From NCBI GenBank assembly GCA_003510135.1, contig DOKY01000002.1:124001-188000 (forward strand): a stretch of 64,000 nt of DNA. The letters run 5' to 3'. A model generated the notes under the pieces. It had not been told where the DNA came from. It saw only the letters and a program-made list of their open reading frames with translations, and did no database searches. Position numbers and translations under genes: made by a program. Origin of the DNA: Pseudothermotoga sp. Its GTDB lineage: Bacteria; Thermotogota; Thermotogae; Thermotogales; DSM-5069. Positions 26,537 through 35,036 of the stretch are shown here, piece by piece; position 1 is the stretch's first letter; each line of letters begins with the position of its first letter.

Positions 26537-27130
26537 TTGTCTGGAAAGCTCACAGTGATTGTTGGACCGATGTACTCGGGTAAAACCACGGAGCTGCTCT
26601 CCTATCTGGAGATTTACAAGCTGGGCAAAAAGAAAACGCTGCTTTTCAAACCTGCTCTGGACGTTCGTTATGGCGTCGACGTTGTCAAGACACATTCTGG
26701 CCTCGAAGCACAAGCCGTGTCGGTTGAATTCTCTAAAGATATGCTCCCTTACCTTCAGGAAAAGATCGATGCGGTGTTCATCGACGAAGTCCAGTTCTTC
26801 GACAAGGACCTGATCAAAGTGGTCAGAAAGCTTCTGGACGAGAACGTCAACGTGTTTTGCGCAGGCCTCGACATGACCTTCAAGCAGAACCCCTTCGAGA
26901 CGACCATGCTCTTGCTTGCGCTCGCGAACGAAGTCATCAAAAAGAGGGCTGTCTGTCACGTCTGTGGGGAGCACAACGCGACACTCACCTACAAGATATC
27001 AGATAACGATTCGGAGATCGATGTGGGTGGAAAGGAAAAGTACATCGCAGTCTGTAGAGACTGCTACAACAGATTGGTGGGGAGCGAACGTGGAACGAGT
27101 TCTGGTGATTCCAACGAAGATTGTCGATGA
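26537..27130 (+). CDS. tdk: Thymidine kinase
   Basis: This 197-residue type II thymidine kinase phosphorylates thymidine to dTMP in the salvage pathway. It has Walker A GPMYSGKTTELL near the start, the Asp-Glu catalytic box VFIDEVQFFD, the lasso and substrate region around CAGLDMTF, and a zinc ribbon with CHVCG and CRDC. The start is TTG at 26537, 8 bases after the GGAGGAGG site. Its end overlaps the Nudix gene by 41 bases in another frame. Confidence 0.96.
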   Translation: MSGKLTVIVGPMYSGKTTELLSYLEIYKLGKKKTLLFKPALDVRYGVDVVKTHSGLEAQAVSVEFSKDMLPYLQEKIDAVFIDEVQFFDKDLIKVVRKLLDENVNVFCAGLDMTFKQNPFETTMLLLALANEVIKKRAVCHVCGEHNATLTYKISDNDSEIDVGGKEKYIAVCRDCYNRLVGSERGTSSGDSNEDCR

Positions 27131-27677
27131 TCTGGTGAATGGCAACGACGGAATCTTTCCGTTCGAGCTGGAAAAGCTGAGAGATCTGATTGAAAAGAGT
27201 GCGTTCTTCATTGACAGGGACGTCGCCGAGAGCGACGAAACGCTCCGTCAATTGATCCCTTACGTACTGATGCGCCAACAGGGAAAGTTCCTTTTGCTCA
27301 GAAGAACGAAGAAACAGCAGGAAAGAAGACTCCATGGAAAGCTGTCGCTTGGCGTGGGAGGTCACATCAATTCAGGCGATGGTGAGACACCCTGGCAGGC
27401 CTTATTGAAGGGCATGGAAAGGGAAATACGGGAAGAAGTGAACGTGGAAGTTGTTCAACTTTCGTACGTTGGCCTTCTGAACGACACGAGCAGCCCGGTG
27501 AGCAGAGTGCACGTCGGGCTGGTTTACCTGGCAGAGGTGAAGTTCCTTGGTCTGAACGAGCCCGACATGTTCGATTTCTGGTTCATGGATCTGAAGGAGA
27601 TAGAACGGCGGAGGGAAGAGTTGGAAGGATGGTCGAAGTTGGCGCTGGATTTTCTGAAAAGGCCCATGCCAAATTGA
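27090..27677 (+). CDS. Nudix hydrolase
   Basis: This 195-residue Nudix protein hydrolyses a nucleoside diphosphate linked to another group. The Nudix box lies around GGHINSGDGETPW ... EREIREEVNV, with the REIREE core intact. About 70 residues precede the Nudix fold, unlike minimal MutT, and the later HVGLVYLAEV strand is characteristic. I chose GTG at 27090 with GGTGGGGAG just upstream; a longer frame to the left only shadows tdk. It overlaps ispE by 49 bases. The substrate is unknown. A role in nucleotide clean-up would suit its neighbour tdk. Confidence 0.85.
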   Translation: MERVLVIPTKIVDDLVNGNDGIFPFELEKLRDLIEKSAFFIDRDVAESDETLRQLIPYVLMRQQGKFLLLRRTKKQQERRLHGKLSLGVGGHINSGDGETPWQALLKGMEREIREEVNVEVVQLSYVGLLNDTSSPVSRVHVGLVYLAEVKFLGLNEPDMFDFWFMDLKEIERRREELEGWSKLALDFLKRPMPN

Positions 27678-28435
27678 ACCTCTATCTCGACGTGGTCGGC
27701 AAACGCCCGGATGGTTACCACGACATAGTGGGTCTGTTCCAAACGATAGAACTGTACGATGAACTGTTTTTCATTCAGACTGAGAAGACTGGCCAAATAG
27801 TTGTAGAATCGAACATTTCCATAACAGGTGAGAACCTGGTGGAAAAAGCCTACAGAACATTCAGAAAATTTTACCCTGTTGATTTTGGGCTCAGGGTGAT
27901 TCTGAAAAAGCGTATACCAGTGGGATCGGGCCTGGGCGGTGGCAGTTCAGATGCTGCTGCCACGCTCAGGTTTCTTGCACAAACGTGTAGGATATCGCAT
28001 CCGGACCTTCTTGAGATCGCCGCAGAAGTGGGCTCGGATGTGCCGTTCTTCCTCGTCGGTGGCACGGCGATCGTCGAAGGAAAAGGTGAGAAAATCACGC
28101 CACTACCACGCATATGTGGTTACACGGTCGATCTTTTCTGCCCGGGTGTGAACGTGAGCACAGCGAAGGCTTACAGCATGCTGAAAGAAACGGATTTCAA
28201 AAAGGGACCAGGACCCATCGAAAGGCTGTACGAAGCCTACATGAAACGTGAACACGGAGTGATCCGGCGCATGTCGTACAACGTCTTTCAAGCCATAGTG
28301 TGTGAGGTGTATCCGGAGATCAAAACAGCTTTAGCTCAAGCGTGGAGTACTGATCCAATCGTTGCTCAGTTGACCGGTACAGGTTGCTGTGTCTTCGCAC
28401 TCCACGAACAAGCGGGGCGCTACAGTTTCTGTTGA
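27629..28435 (+). CDS. ispE: 4-diphosphocytidyl-2-C-methyl-D-erythritol kinase
   Basis: IspE is the GHMP kinase of the non-mevalonate isoprenoid pathway. The 268 residues show AKLNLYLDVVGKRPDGYHDIVGLFQT at the start (read in parts: catalytic Lys and His region), the GHMP motif PVGSGLGGGSSDAAATL with the catalytic Asp, and GSDVPFFLVGG. The C-terminal LTGTGCCVFAL motif is present. The end overlaps the convergent HgdC-like gene by 16 bases. The start ATG at 27629 has a GGAAGG closer than ideal; initiation may be coupled to the Nudix gene. Confidence 0.93.
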   Translation: MVEVGAGFSEKAHAKLNLYLDVVGKRPDGYHDIVGLFQTIELYDELFFIQTEKTGQIVVESNISITGENLVEKAYRTFRKFYPVDFGLRVILKKRIPVGSGLGGGSSDAAATLRFLAQTCRISHPDLLEIAAEVGSDVPFFLVGGTAIVEGKGEKITPLPRICGYTVDLFCPGVNVSTAKAYSMLKETDFKKGPGPIERLYEAYMKREHGVIRRMSYNVFQAIVCEVYPEIKTALAQAWSTDPIVAQLTGTGCCVFALHEQAGRYSFC

Positions 28436-30102
28436 AGCCCCATCAGCGCCGCGCCGAGCGCACCGGTCGTGACGGGATTTTTCGGGACGATGATTTCCAC
28501 GTCGATCAGACTTTCAAGGGCGCGTTTGAGACCTTCATTGAGCGCCACGCCACCTGTGAGTACAACCGGTGGACGTCCCTTCACTCGCTCGTACATGGTG
28601 CCGAGTCTTCTTGCGATTGCGTTGTGCGCGGCCCACAGAATTTCTTGCTTGCTGTAGCCTTTGCTTCGCAAAGAGATGATCTCGCTCTCAGCGAAGACTG
28701 CACAAACACTGCTGATGCTCAGCTGAGTTTTCGCTTTCAAAGATTCCTTACCCATGATCTGTAAAGGGGTTTCGAGTATCGAGGAAACGATCTCCAGAAA
28801 CCTCCCGGTTCCAGCGGCACACTTGTCGTTCATGACGAAATCGACGATCTTGCCGTTTTCGATTCTCATCACCTTGCTGTCCTGACCGCCGACGTCTATG
28901 ATCGTTTTGACGTCCGGGTACAGGTGCGTCACCCCGACAGCGTGACAGGTCAGTTCTGTCATTCTTTCGTGCGCAAAACTGATCGCATCACGCCCGTAAC
29001 CAGTGGCAACAACAAAGCTTTCCCGCGGATCGAATTTCAGATGTTTCGTAGCCTGAATCATCAACCGCTTTGCTGATTCTTTTGGATCCGCGCCCGTCCT
29101 GCACACCTGCTCGAAGAGGATATCGCCGCGATTGTTCACAACCACTATCTTCGTGCTGGTAGAACCGCTGTCGATCCCAACGAAGTAGGAGGCCCCGAAC
29201 GAAACTTGCCTTCTGCTCTTCGTGCCCTCCAAGAGTGCCTCTATCCTGGTCCTGGCCTGTTCTAAAGCGTTGGTGAAATCGTTTTCGACCGTCACGAACG
29301 GAACTTTCAAACTTCTCAGAAGTTGCTCATCGAAATGGTAAAAATCACAGAACTTGGCTGTGTGTAAGACGATCGCGTCCGGCTTGAATCGTTCTATCAG
29401 CATCTTCAATTCCCTGGTTGAAGCGAACCTTCCACAGGACAATTTTCTGTTCAGAATCCTTCTCGCGATGGATCGAAAAACGTTTTGAGAAGGTTGCACA
29501 TCCGCGATCAGCCCGTAAGGTCCTGAACACGTTGCGTTGAGTGCGAAACCTCCCGCCTTCTCCACGATCTCCACCAGCTCGCTGTTCGTCCAGGAACCGA
29601 GCAACAAAACAGGTCTGCCATTCTTCGCGAGTGATCCTGTCCATTTTTGGTTCGACAGCTGTTCAAAGATCGTTTTTGCTTCGTTCAGATTTTCTCCCAT
29701 AGTCCTTTCCAGCTGGATCAACTTCTCTGTGAACCATCTGTGTGCCTTTTCGAGCTCGCTCAAGGGCATATCGATGTGCAAAACGGCTTTAAGGAATCCC
29801 CAGAGTTTCTCCAAATCTCTCGAAAGTGACTGTACGGCGAGTTCATCGTTCTTCACAGGTATGTGCAAATGGAACGATCTGTTCTGGTTCAAAAAATCGT
29901 ATGCCCTACGCATCGAGTCGCATGAATCCGTCCAGACCAGGACGTCGTTCGGTAGAACAGAAGAGACAGCACATCTGCAAAAAGAGCAGACGTTTGGATG
30001 GAGCTTACGAAACTCCATTGAGCCGGGTTCTATTCTTTTGAATGGAACTTTCAGAGCGTGGAAGAACTCGTATGGGACCAGAGGACAGTTGTAAACGATC
30101 AT
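28420..30102 (-). CDS. HgdB-like module fused to an HgdC/BadF-type ATPase activator
   Basis: This 560-residue protein has two parts. The C-terminal 250 or so residues are a BcrA/BadF/HgdC-type ASKHA ATPase: GIDSGSTSTKIVVV, IIDVGGQDSKVM, the cluster-binding CAAGTGRFLE and a second Cys in SSVCAVFAESE. Such proteins inject an electron using ATP and a [4Fe-4S] cluster. The N-terminal 300 or so residues resemble the dehydratase or reductase partner: CPLVPYE, CSFCRC, TDSCDSM and ATCSGPY retain cysteines. It is joined to a separate HgdB-like gene downstream, overlapping by 4 bases. Function could be a 2-hydroxyacyl-CoA dehydratase, a benzoyl-CoA-type reductase or a double-cubane-cluster protein system; no CoA-transferase is adjacent. 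Confidence 0.85.
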   Translation of the reverse strand: MIVYNCPLVPYEFFHALKVPFKRIEPGSMEFRKLHPNVCSFCRCAVSSVLPNDVLVWTDSCDSMRRAYDFLNQNRSFHLHIPVKNDELAVQSLSRDLEKLWGFLKAVLHIDMPLSELEKAHRWFTEKLIQLERTMGENLNEAKTIFEQLSNQKWTGSLAKNGRPVLLLGSWTNSELVEIVEKAGGFALNATCSGPYGLIADVQPSQNVFRSIARRILNRKLSCGRFASTRELKMLIERFKPDAIVLHTAKFCDFYHFDEQLLRSLKVPFVTVENDFTNALEQARTRIEALLEGTKSRRQVSFGASYFVGIDSGSTSTKIVVVNNRGDILFEQVCRTGADPKESAKRLMIQATKHLKFDPRESFVVATGYGRDAISFAHERMTELTCHAVGVTHLYPDVKTIIDVGGQDSKVMRIENGKIVDFVMNDKCAAGTGRFLEIVSSILETPLQIMGKESLKAKTQLSISSVCAVFAESEIISLRSKGYSKQEILWAAHNAIARRLGTMYERVKGRPPVVLTGGVALNEGLKRALESLIDVEIIVPKNPVTTGALGAALMGLQQKL

Positions 30103-31349
30103 TTGATCATCTCCAGAAAGGCCTGGACTCTGGTTTTGAATTGTTCTGATGTGCTGCTCGTGTGGTCAACGCAATCTCCATCCAGAGAAAGAAAGGGTAT
30201 TCTCAATTCGTCGAAAACGTTCTTGATCAACTCTACTGAACCCGAGGACTGTTTGCAACCGAAGTGGTTGAAGTGTACCACCCCGTGGACTCTGAAATCT
30301 TTGGCCAGCTTCGCCGCGAACTCTGCCCTCTTCCCCGCACCGTCCAGCAACGGATTGAGCAGTAATTTCTCAGCGATGCTCCTGAAAGGATGTTGCGTGT
30401 CTGTTTCCCAGTTCAGCCAGTCCCACGAAAGCTCACTCGCCACGATCCTGAAGGAACTATCTTTCGAGAAGATGTCGTTGAGAACGCTGTCGTAATAAGG
30501 GCTCAGGTGCATCCAAAGGATTCTCTTAGCATCGTTGTTCGTCTCTGTCTTCAACTCCCTTTCGAGAGCTCTAACGGCTTTCAGAAGGTGAAAATCTGGC
30601 CTGACGTGGATCGTATACAGTAGATTCACATGCTGATAGAGGTGCATCCTGAGCGGCCTTTCGCACAACTTCGGATAGAGTTCCCTCAAGGCTCCAAAAA
30701 TCTCTGATTCGATCTTCATCTGCTGCTGGAATTTTTCCCAGTCGAACCGCCTGTTCAACTGGTTTTCAAGTTCATGAATGATCGTTTCAAGCTGTCGTGA
30801 AACGTAATCAACGTTGAACTCATCGAAACTTCTCGGGACATCCAGAACGACGAGTTTCAGTCCGTACAGCGAGGCGATCGTTCTGAAAATCGGTACGTTT
30901 CCATCACAGAGCATGTTCGTTACCGCGACAGCTCTCACGTTCTTCAGCATGTTCAACAGGTTCAGACCCAAGCCGGCTCTGTGGAAAGAACAAATGTTCT
31001 TTGAAACACCGATCGATTCAGCTCGTGCGAGCGCGAAATCTTCCAGGTGCATGGCCGCAAGCATGCCTGCCAGCCCCTCTGCCGAAACGCTCTTCAAACC
31101 AAATCCGGCCATGATCTCGCTCGGGAAGAACAAATTCACCAGAGCGATCTCTTCACCACTGAACGCCGACGCAACTATGGAAAGTGCCGCAAAGTCCACC
31201 CAGCTTGAAAAGTCATTCCTAATGGTTGCGACCACCTTGCGTCTCGCGTGCTCGAGCTTCAATCCTAAAGTGAGCAGATTTCGTGCCACCGTCGGTTTGT
31301 TCCAGAAGAGTCTGACAAATTTGCCGTACGCGACACTTTTCTTGCTCAT
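30099..31349 (-). CDS. HgdB-like double-cubane / 2-hydroxyacyl-CoA dehydratase family protein
   Basis: This 416-residue protein of the HgdB/BcrB family (COG1775-like) would be the iron-sulfur acceptor of the fused activator beside it. Conserved cysteines are at NICSFHRAG, NMLCDGN, HFGCKQSSG and DGDCVDH, and the C-terminal helix FKTRVQAFLEMI is the family's usual end. The start is ATG at 31349, overlapping nothing but two bases from the deoB stop; a longer frame from 31463 shadows deoB. In some bacteria similar single-subunit proteins carry an [8Fe-9S] double-cubane cluster and reduce small molecules such as acetylene; whether this one does is unknown. Confidence 0.82.
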   Translation of the reverse strand: MSKKSVAYGKFVRLFWNKPTVARNLLTLGLKLEHARRKVVATIRNDFSSWVDFAALSIVASAFSGEEIALVNLFFPSEIMAGFGLKSVSAEGLAGMLAAMHLEDFALARAESIGVSKNICSFHRAGLGLNLLNMLKNVRAVAVTNMLCDGNVPIFRTIASLYGLKLVVLDVPRSFDEFNVDYVSRQLETIIHELENQLNRRFDWEKFQQQMKIESEIFGALRELYPKLCERPLRMHLYQHVNLLYTIHVRPDFHLLKAVRALERELKTETNNDAKRILWMHLSPYYDSVLNDIFSKDSSFRIVASELSWDWLNWETDTQHPFRSIAEKLLLNPLLDGAGKRAEFAAKLAKDFRVHGVVHFNHFGCKQSSGSVELIKNVFDELRIPFLSLDGDCVDHTSSTSEQFKTRVQAFLEMIK

Positions 31350-31350
31350 A

Positions 31351-32526
31351 TCATGGACAGCTGAACAGAAGATCTTTGAACGAAACCCCGTTGGCCAGCT
31401 TTTCAACCTGGAAGATGTCAGCCACGGTCTGACCGAAATCAGCAAACGAGTCTCTGATGCCAAGGTTCACGTTTCGACAGACTTTTTCGCCACACACAAG
31501 GATGGGCACTCTCTCCCTCGAGTGATCCGTCGAGGGCGTTGTGGGATCGCACCCGTGGTCCGCAGTTATGAAGAGCACATCGTCGTGTTCCATTGCGTCC
31601 CAAATCTCGGGCAACCTCGCATCGAAATCTTCGAGTGCTTTCGCATAGCCTTTCACGTCGTTTCTGTGACCGTACTTCATGTCGTAATCGACCAGGTTGG
31701 TGAAGATCATGCAATCTTCTCTTTTGTTCCTCATCACCCAGATTGTTTTATCAACCCCGTCCATGTTGTCCTCAGTTTTGAAACTCTCAGTTATACCCCT
31801 TCCTGCATAAAGATCGTAGATCTTACCCACCGCGTACACGGCGATCCCGCTGTTCGTCAGGATGTCCAGAAGCGTTCGACCTTCCGGTGGCAGTGAGTAA
31901 TCGTGTCTCCGAGGCGTACGCACGTAGTTAGGCCACTCACCTGTGAAGGGTCTCGCAATGACTCTTGCCACCTTGAACCCCATTTCGTCGAGTAGCTGTC
32001 TTGCAATCTCGCAGTATCTGTAGAGCTCTTCAACCGGGACGATTTCTTCCTTTGCTGCAATCTGAAAGACGCTGTCTGCAGAGGTGTACACGATCAAAGC
32101 ACCAGTTCTCTCGTGTTCCGGGCCGAGTTCTTTGATGATCTCAGTACCGGACGCGGGCTTGTTGCCCAACACCTTCCTGCCGGTCCTTCGTTCAAACTCT
32201 TCTATGAGCTCTTTTGGAAAGCCGTTCGGGAAAAGATCGAATGGTTTTTTGAGCACGATACCCGCAAGTTCCCAGTGGCCGGTGGTTGAGTCCTTTCCCG
32301 GGCTTCTTTCCATCATGATGCCGTAAGCGCCGATTGCTTCCATCCTGGGCACACCCATGATCTCATCCAGGTTGCCCAAACCCATCTTTGCCAGGTTTGG
32401 CAGGTTCAGCCCACCGACAGCTTTCGCCGTGTTGACTAAAGTGTTGCTCCCCTCGTCTCCATAGAGGTGGGCATCGGGGAGTTCCCCTATACCGACGCTG
32501 TCGAGAACGATCGCAATAACCCTCAT
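31351..32526 (-). CDS. deoB: Phosphopentomutase
   Basis: DeoB interconverts ribose or deoxyribose 1-phosphate and 5-phosphate in nucleoside catabolism. The 391 residues match the alkaline-phosphatase-like metalloenzyme family: metal-binding VLDSVGIGELPDA, the phosphorylated Thr region GKDSTTGHWELAG, NLVDYDMKYGHRND and ITADHGCDPTTPSTDHSRE. It follows the lnt stop with a 4-base overlap. It is 1 base ahead of the HgdB-like gene start and probably co-transcribed with it. It complements tdk, which lies 4 kb away in the other operon. Confidence 0.97.
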   Translation of the reverse strand: MRVIAIVLDSVGIGELPDAHLYGDEGSNTLVNTAKAVGGLNLPNLAKMGLGNLDEIMGVPRMEAIGAYGIMMERSPGKDSTTGHWELAGIVLKKPFDLFPNGFPKELIEEFERRTGRKVLGNKPASGTEIIKELGPEHERTGALIVYTSADSVFQIAAKEEIVPVEELYRYCEIARQLLDEMGFKVARVIARPFTGEWPNYVRTPRRHDYSLPPEGRTLLDILTNSGIAVYAVGKIYDLYAGRGITESFKTEDNMDGVDKTIWVMRNKREDCMIFTNLVDYDMKYGHRNDVKGYAKALEDFDARLPEIWDAMEHDDVLFITADHGCDPTTPSTDHSRERVPILVCGEKVCRNVNLGIRDSFADFGQTVADIFQVEKLANGVSFKDLLFSCP

Positions 32527-34019
32527 CTCCAGATCCTCCTCACACGTACGTTTTTCTCACGCGGCAGCAGTAGCGTTAGCAACACGACGCTAAGACAGAA
32601 CCAGACGATCAAATCTCCGTAACGTGTGTAGAACGTCTCGTTCTTTTTTGAAAGAAGCTCAATTTCTACCGAATCGTACCTTTTCACAGGCAGGGTCTTC
32701 ACGATCCTTCCATAAGGATCCACCGCTCCTGTCACGCCGGCGTTGGAGACCTGGATCACCTGACGTCTTGTCTCCACCGCTCTGAAAACAGATTTCGAAA
32801 AATGCTGAACCAACGCAGTGTTGTAATCAAACCATCCGTCGTTCGTGCAAACTATGAGAACCTCCGCACCTTTTTTCACAAGTTGCCGCGACGGCTCGCT
32901 GAAATAAGACTCGAAGCATATCTGGATTCCCAGCGTTGGGTATCCTTCGATCCTCAAAGGATAGAAGCCCTCGCCGGGTTGAAGATAAACCAGTCCCCGC
33001 AAGAACTTGAACACAGAGAAGATCTTTTCGTACGGCAACATTTCGACGAAAGGAAAGAGTTTTACTTTGGAGTACACCCGTCTCACACCCGATTCATCCA
33101 CGAGAAAAACGCTGTTTTTCGCCCCATTCTCTGTGGAAATAGCCCCGAAAAGGATCCTGAGATTTTTCCTTTCCGCCAGCTCGCGAAGCATTTCTCCCAC
33201 TGCGTCTTTCCTTGGATCGGAGGGAAACACGTCCTCCGGAAGGACTATCAAACCGTTTGAATGTTGTTCCAGATGTTCTTCGAGCTTCAAATAAAGATCC
33301 GTTGGGGAAGAAGAGTACTTTTCCTGGGGCCTGACGTAAGTTTGCAAGGCAACGAGTTTCGTTTCGCCCTTCGTTGGAAACGGTAAGGCACGTTCTACCG
33401 CGTACGATATGAGCACGATTGTGAGAACGACGAAAGCGATCTTTTCGATGGGTCTGGAGCTCTTCTTCATCATGGTGTAGAGCAGCCTGTTTATCAGAAC
33501 GATCAAAAACGTCAAACCGTAGGGTCCCATCACTGAGGCGAGCTGGAGCAATCCAACGTCTCGGTAAAGTGCGTCTGCGAGTGTTCCCCCCGTGAAACCC
33601 ATCTCACCGATGCCCCTTAGAAAGTCCATCAGAGTGTAGAGTGACGCCACAAACAAAGCGTCCAGCCACGGACGGTTACTGATCGAGTTTTTTCCGATCG
33701 AGTACAGCAAACCAAACAGTGCGAACGGCAGCGCTTCAATCGTGAGCATGAGCAAGAAAACAAAGAAGCCCAACCAGCCTGGAAACCTCGAAAAGGTCCT
33801 GGGCAAGTTCTCCACCAGCACGGGCAGGACCCAGTACAGGTTGATCGCGCTGAAGAAGTAGAAGTACAGAAAGCCGTAAAGGGTGCTTGTGAGAACGTTC
33901 TTTCTTTCTAAGGCGATGAAAAGAAAGATCAGGCTGAACCAGACGAAGAAACCGAACAGAAAACCGGGCATGGAGAGCGCCGTAACAACACTCGAAAGGA
34001 CGAGAAAGAGAAAATTCAT
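32523..34019 (-). CDS. lnt: Apolipoprotein N-acyltransferase
   Basis: Lnt adds the third acyl chain to lipoproteins at the outer face of the inner membrane. The 498 residues have six or more N-terminal helices, then the nitrilase domain. The catalytic Glu lies near LPEDVFPS, the Lys in VYSKVKLFPFVE and the Cys in IQICFESYFSE. A last helix closes the protein. Lnt presence fits a diderm with an outer sheath. It overlaps the HAD gene by 4 bases and deoB by 4. Confidence 0.92.
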   Translation of the reverse strand: MNFLFLVLSSVVTALSMPGFLFGFFVWFSLIFLFIALERKNVLTSTLYGFLYFYFFSAINLYWVLPVLVENLPRTFSRFPGWLGFFVFLLMLTIEALPFALFGLLYSIGKNSISNRPWLDALFVASLYTLMDFLRGIGEMGFTGGTLADALYRDVGLLQLASVMGPYGLTFLIVLINRLLYTMMKKSSRPIEKIAFVVLTIVLISYAVERALPFPTKGETKLVALQTYVRPQEKYSSSPTDLYLKLEEHLEQHSNGLIVLPEDVFPSDPRKDAVGEMLRELAERKNLRILFGAISTENGAKNSVFLVDESGVRRVYSKVKLFPFVEMLPYEKIFSVFKFLRGLVYLQPGEGFYPLRIEGYPTLGIQICFESYFSEPSRQLVKKGAEVLIVCTNDGWFDYNTALVQHFSKSVFRAVETRRQVIQVSNAGVTGAVDPYGRIVKTLPVKRYDSVEIELLSKKNETFYTRYGDLIVWFCLSVVLLTLLLPREKNVRVRRIWR

Positions 34020-34858
34020 TCTCCAACACGCTCCCGAAGCAAAAGTCTTTCCAGAGCTTTGGCAACTCCGGACTCGTCGTTGCTGTCAGTAACGTGTTTG
34101 GCGATCATCTTGATTTCGTCGGGTGCGTTCATCATAGCCACGGAGGTTCCCACCATGCGCATGATCGATGCATCGTTGAGGTTGTCTCCTATGTACATGA
34201 CCTCCTCCAGCGTGACGGCATACATTTCGAGAAAGAATTCGAGCGCCCTTTCCTTTCCAACACCGGGTCCAAAGATCTCGACGAACGCCTCTCTTTCTCT
34301 CTTCTGGTTCTCCACGACCGTGTAACCATTTTTCAGTTTTGCGGAGGCTTCCTCGATCACACGATTTACGCTCTCAATCTTCCCAACGAGCGCAATTTCT
34401 ACAACGCTTTTCTTCTGGCTCAGTTCTTTGCTCAGATCTTCAACCATCCTGATGCGGTGCGAGTTCAGCTGGAAGTATTGTTCGAAGGCACCTTCGTAAG
34501 TATTTTCGATGGCCATGTCTTTCTCAAAAAAGAACGATTCGTAGACCACAGGATAAACCGAATACGCTCGGGCCAATTCTACGAAACGTTTCGCCAAATT
34601 GGCATCGAGTTCTATGCTCCGAAAGATCTTCATGCTCACAGGATCGATTATGAGCGCACCGTTCTGGAAGACCGCAGGTATCCTGATGTCCAATTCTTTC
34701 AGATAGTGAGCGGCAGAACCGAAGCTTCTCCCTGTGAAGATCGTCACGTGCACGCCCGACTCGACCACGCGACGAATAGTCTCAGCGTTTCGTTGTGAAA
34801 TGTGTTTCTTGCTGTCCAAGAGTGTTCCGTCCAGATCTATGCAGACCAGCTTTATCAA
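34016..34858 (-). CDS. Cof-type HAD-IIB phosphatase
   Basis: This 280-residue HAD-superfamily phosphatase shows motif I LVCIDLDGTLLDSKK with the nucleophile Asp, the motif II Thr in HVTIFTGRS, a IIB cap domain in the middle, and the motif IV region VMYIGDNLNDASIMR. Such enzymes remove phosphate from sugar phosphates or FMN; the substrate is not readable. I chose TTG at 34858, with GAGAGGTGG upstream. An earlier GTG at 34867 falls inside that ribosome site. Confidence 0.9.
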   Translation of the reverse strand: MIKLVCIDLDGTLLDSKKHISQRNAETIRRVVESGVHVTIFTGRSFGSAAHYLKELDIRIPAVFQNGALIIDPVSMKIFRSIELDANLAKRFVELARAYSVYPVVYESFFFEKDMAIENTYEGAFEQYFQLNSHRIRMVEDLSKELSQKKSVVEIALVGKIESVNRVIEEASAKLKNGYTVVENQKREREAFVEIFGPGVGKERALEFFLEMYAVTLEEVMYIGDNLNDASIMRMVGTSVAMMNAPDEIKMIAKHVTDSNDESGVAKALERLLLRERVGE

Positions 34859-34881
34859 GGAGACCACCTCTCAAAGTATAA

Positions 34882-34908
34882 CAAAAAGAGGGAGCCTTCG
34901 CTCCCTCT
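34882..34908 (-). terminator. Intrinsic terminator after tRNA-Leu(GAG)
   Basis: On the minus strand a GC-rich 8 to 9 bp stem (arms GAGGGAGC and GCTCCCTC, loop GAAG) is followed by TTTTTG. It begins within or beside the last bases of the encoded CCA of the tRNA, so termination occurs immediately after the mature RNA. Confidence 0.85.
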
Positions 34909-34995
34909 GGTGCCGAGGGCGGGACTTGAACCCGCACGGGCCGAAACCCACATGGCCCTCAACCATGCGTGTCTGCCAGTTCCACCACCTCGGCA
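34908..34995 (-). tRNA. tRNA-Leu, anticodon GAG
   Basis: This 88-base gene includes an encoded CCA. The acceptor stem TGCCGAG pairs perfectly with CTCGGCA. The anticodon loop TTGAGGG lies on a CATGG/CCATG stem and gives anticodon GAG (codons CUC and CUU). A long variable arm and the GGTTCAAGTCC T-arm follow, as in class II leucine tRNA. It has its own promoter and terminator. Confidence 0.97.
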
Positions 34996-35006
34996 TGTCC
35001 TATGAA

Positions 35007-35036
35007 ATTTTACCACGCGCCCGTTCGAGCTGTCAA
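35007..35036 (-). promoter_or_regulatory. Promoter of tRNA-Leu(GAG)
   Basis: On the minus strand TTGACA (35031-35036) and TAAAAT (35007-35012) are 18 bases apart. Transcription would start about 5 bases before the tRNA. The -35 box overlaps the stop of the upstream cyclase gene. Confidence 0.8.
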
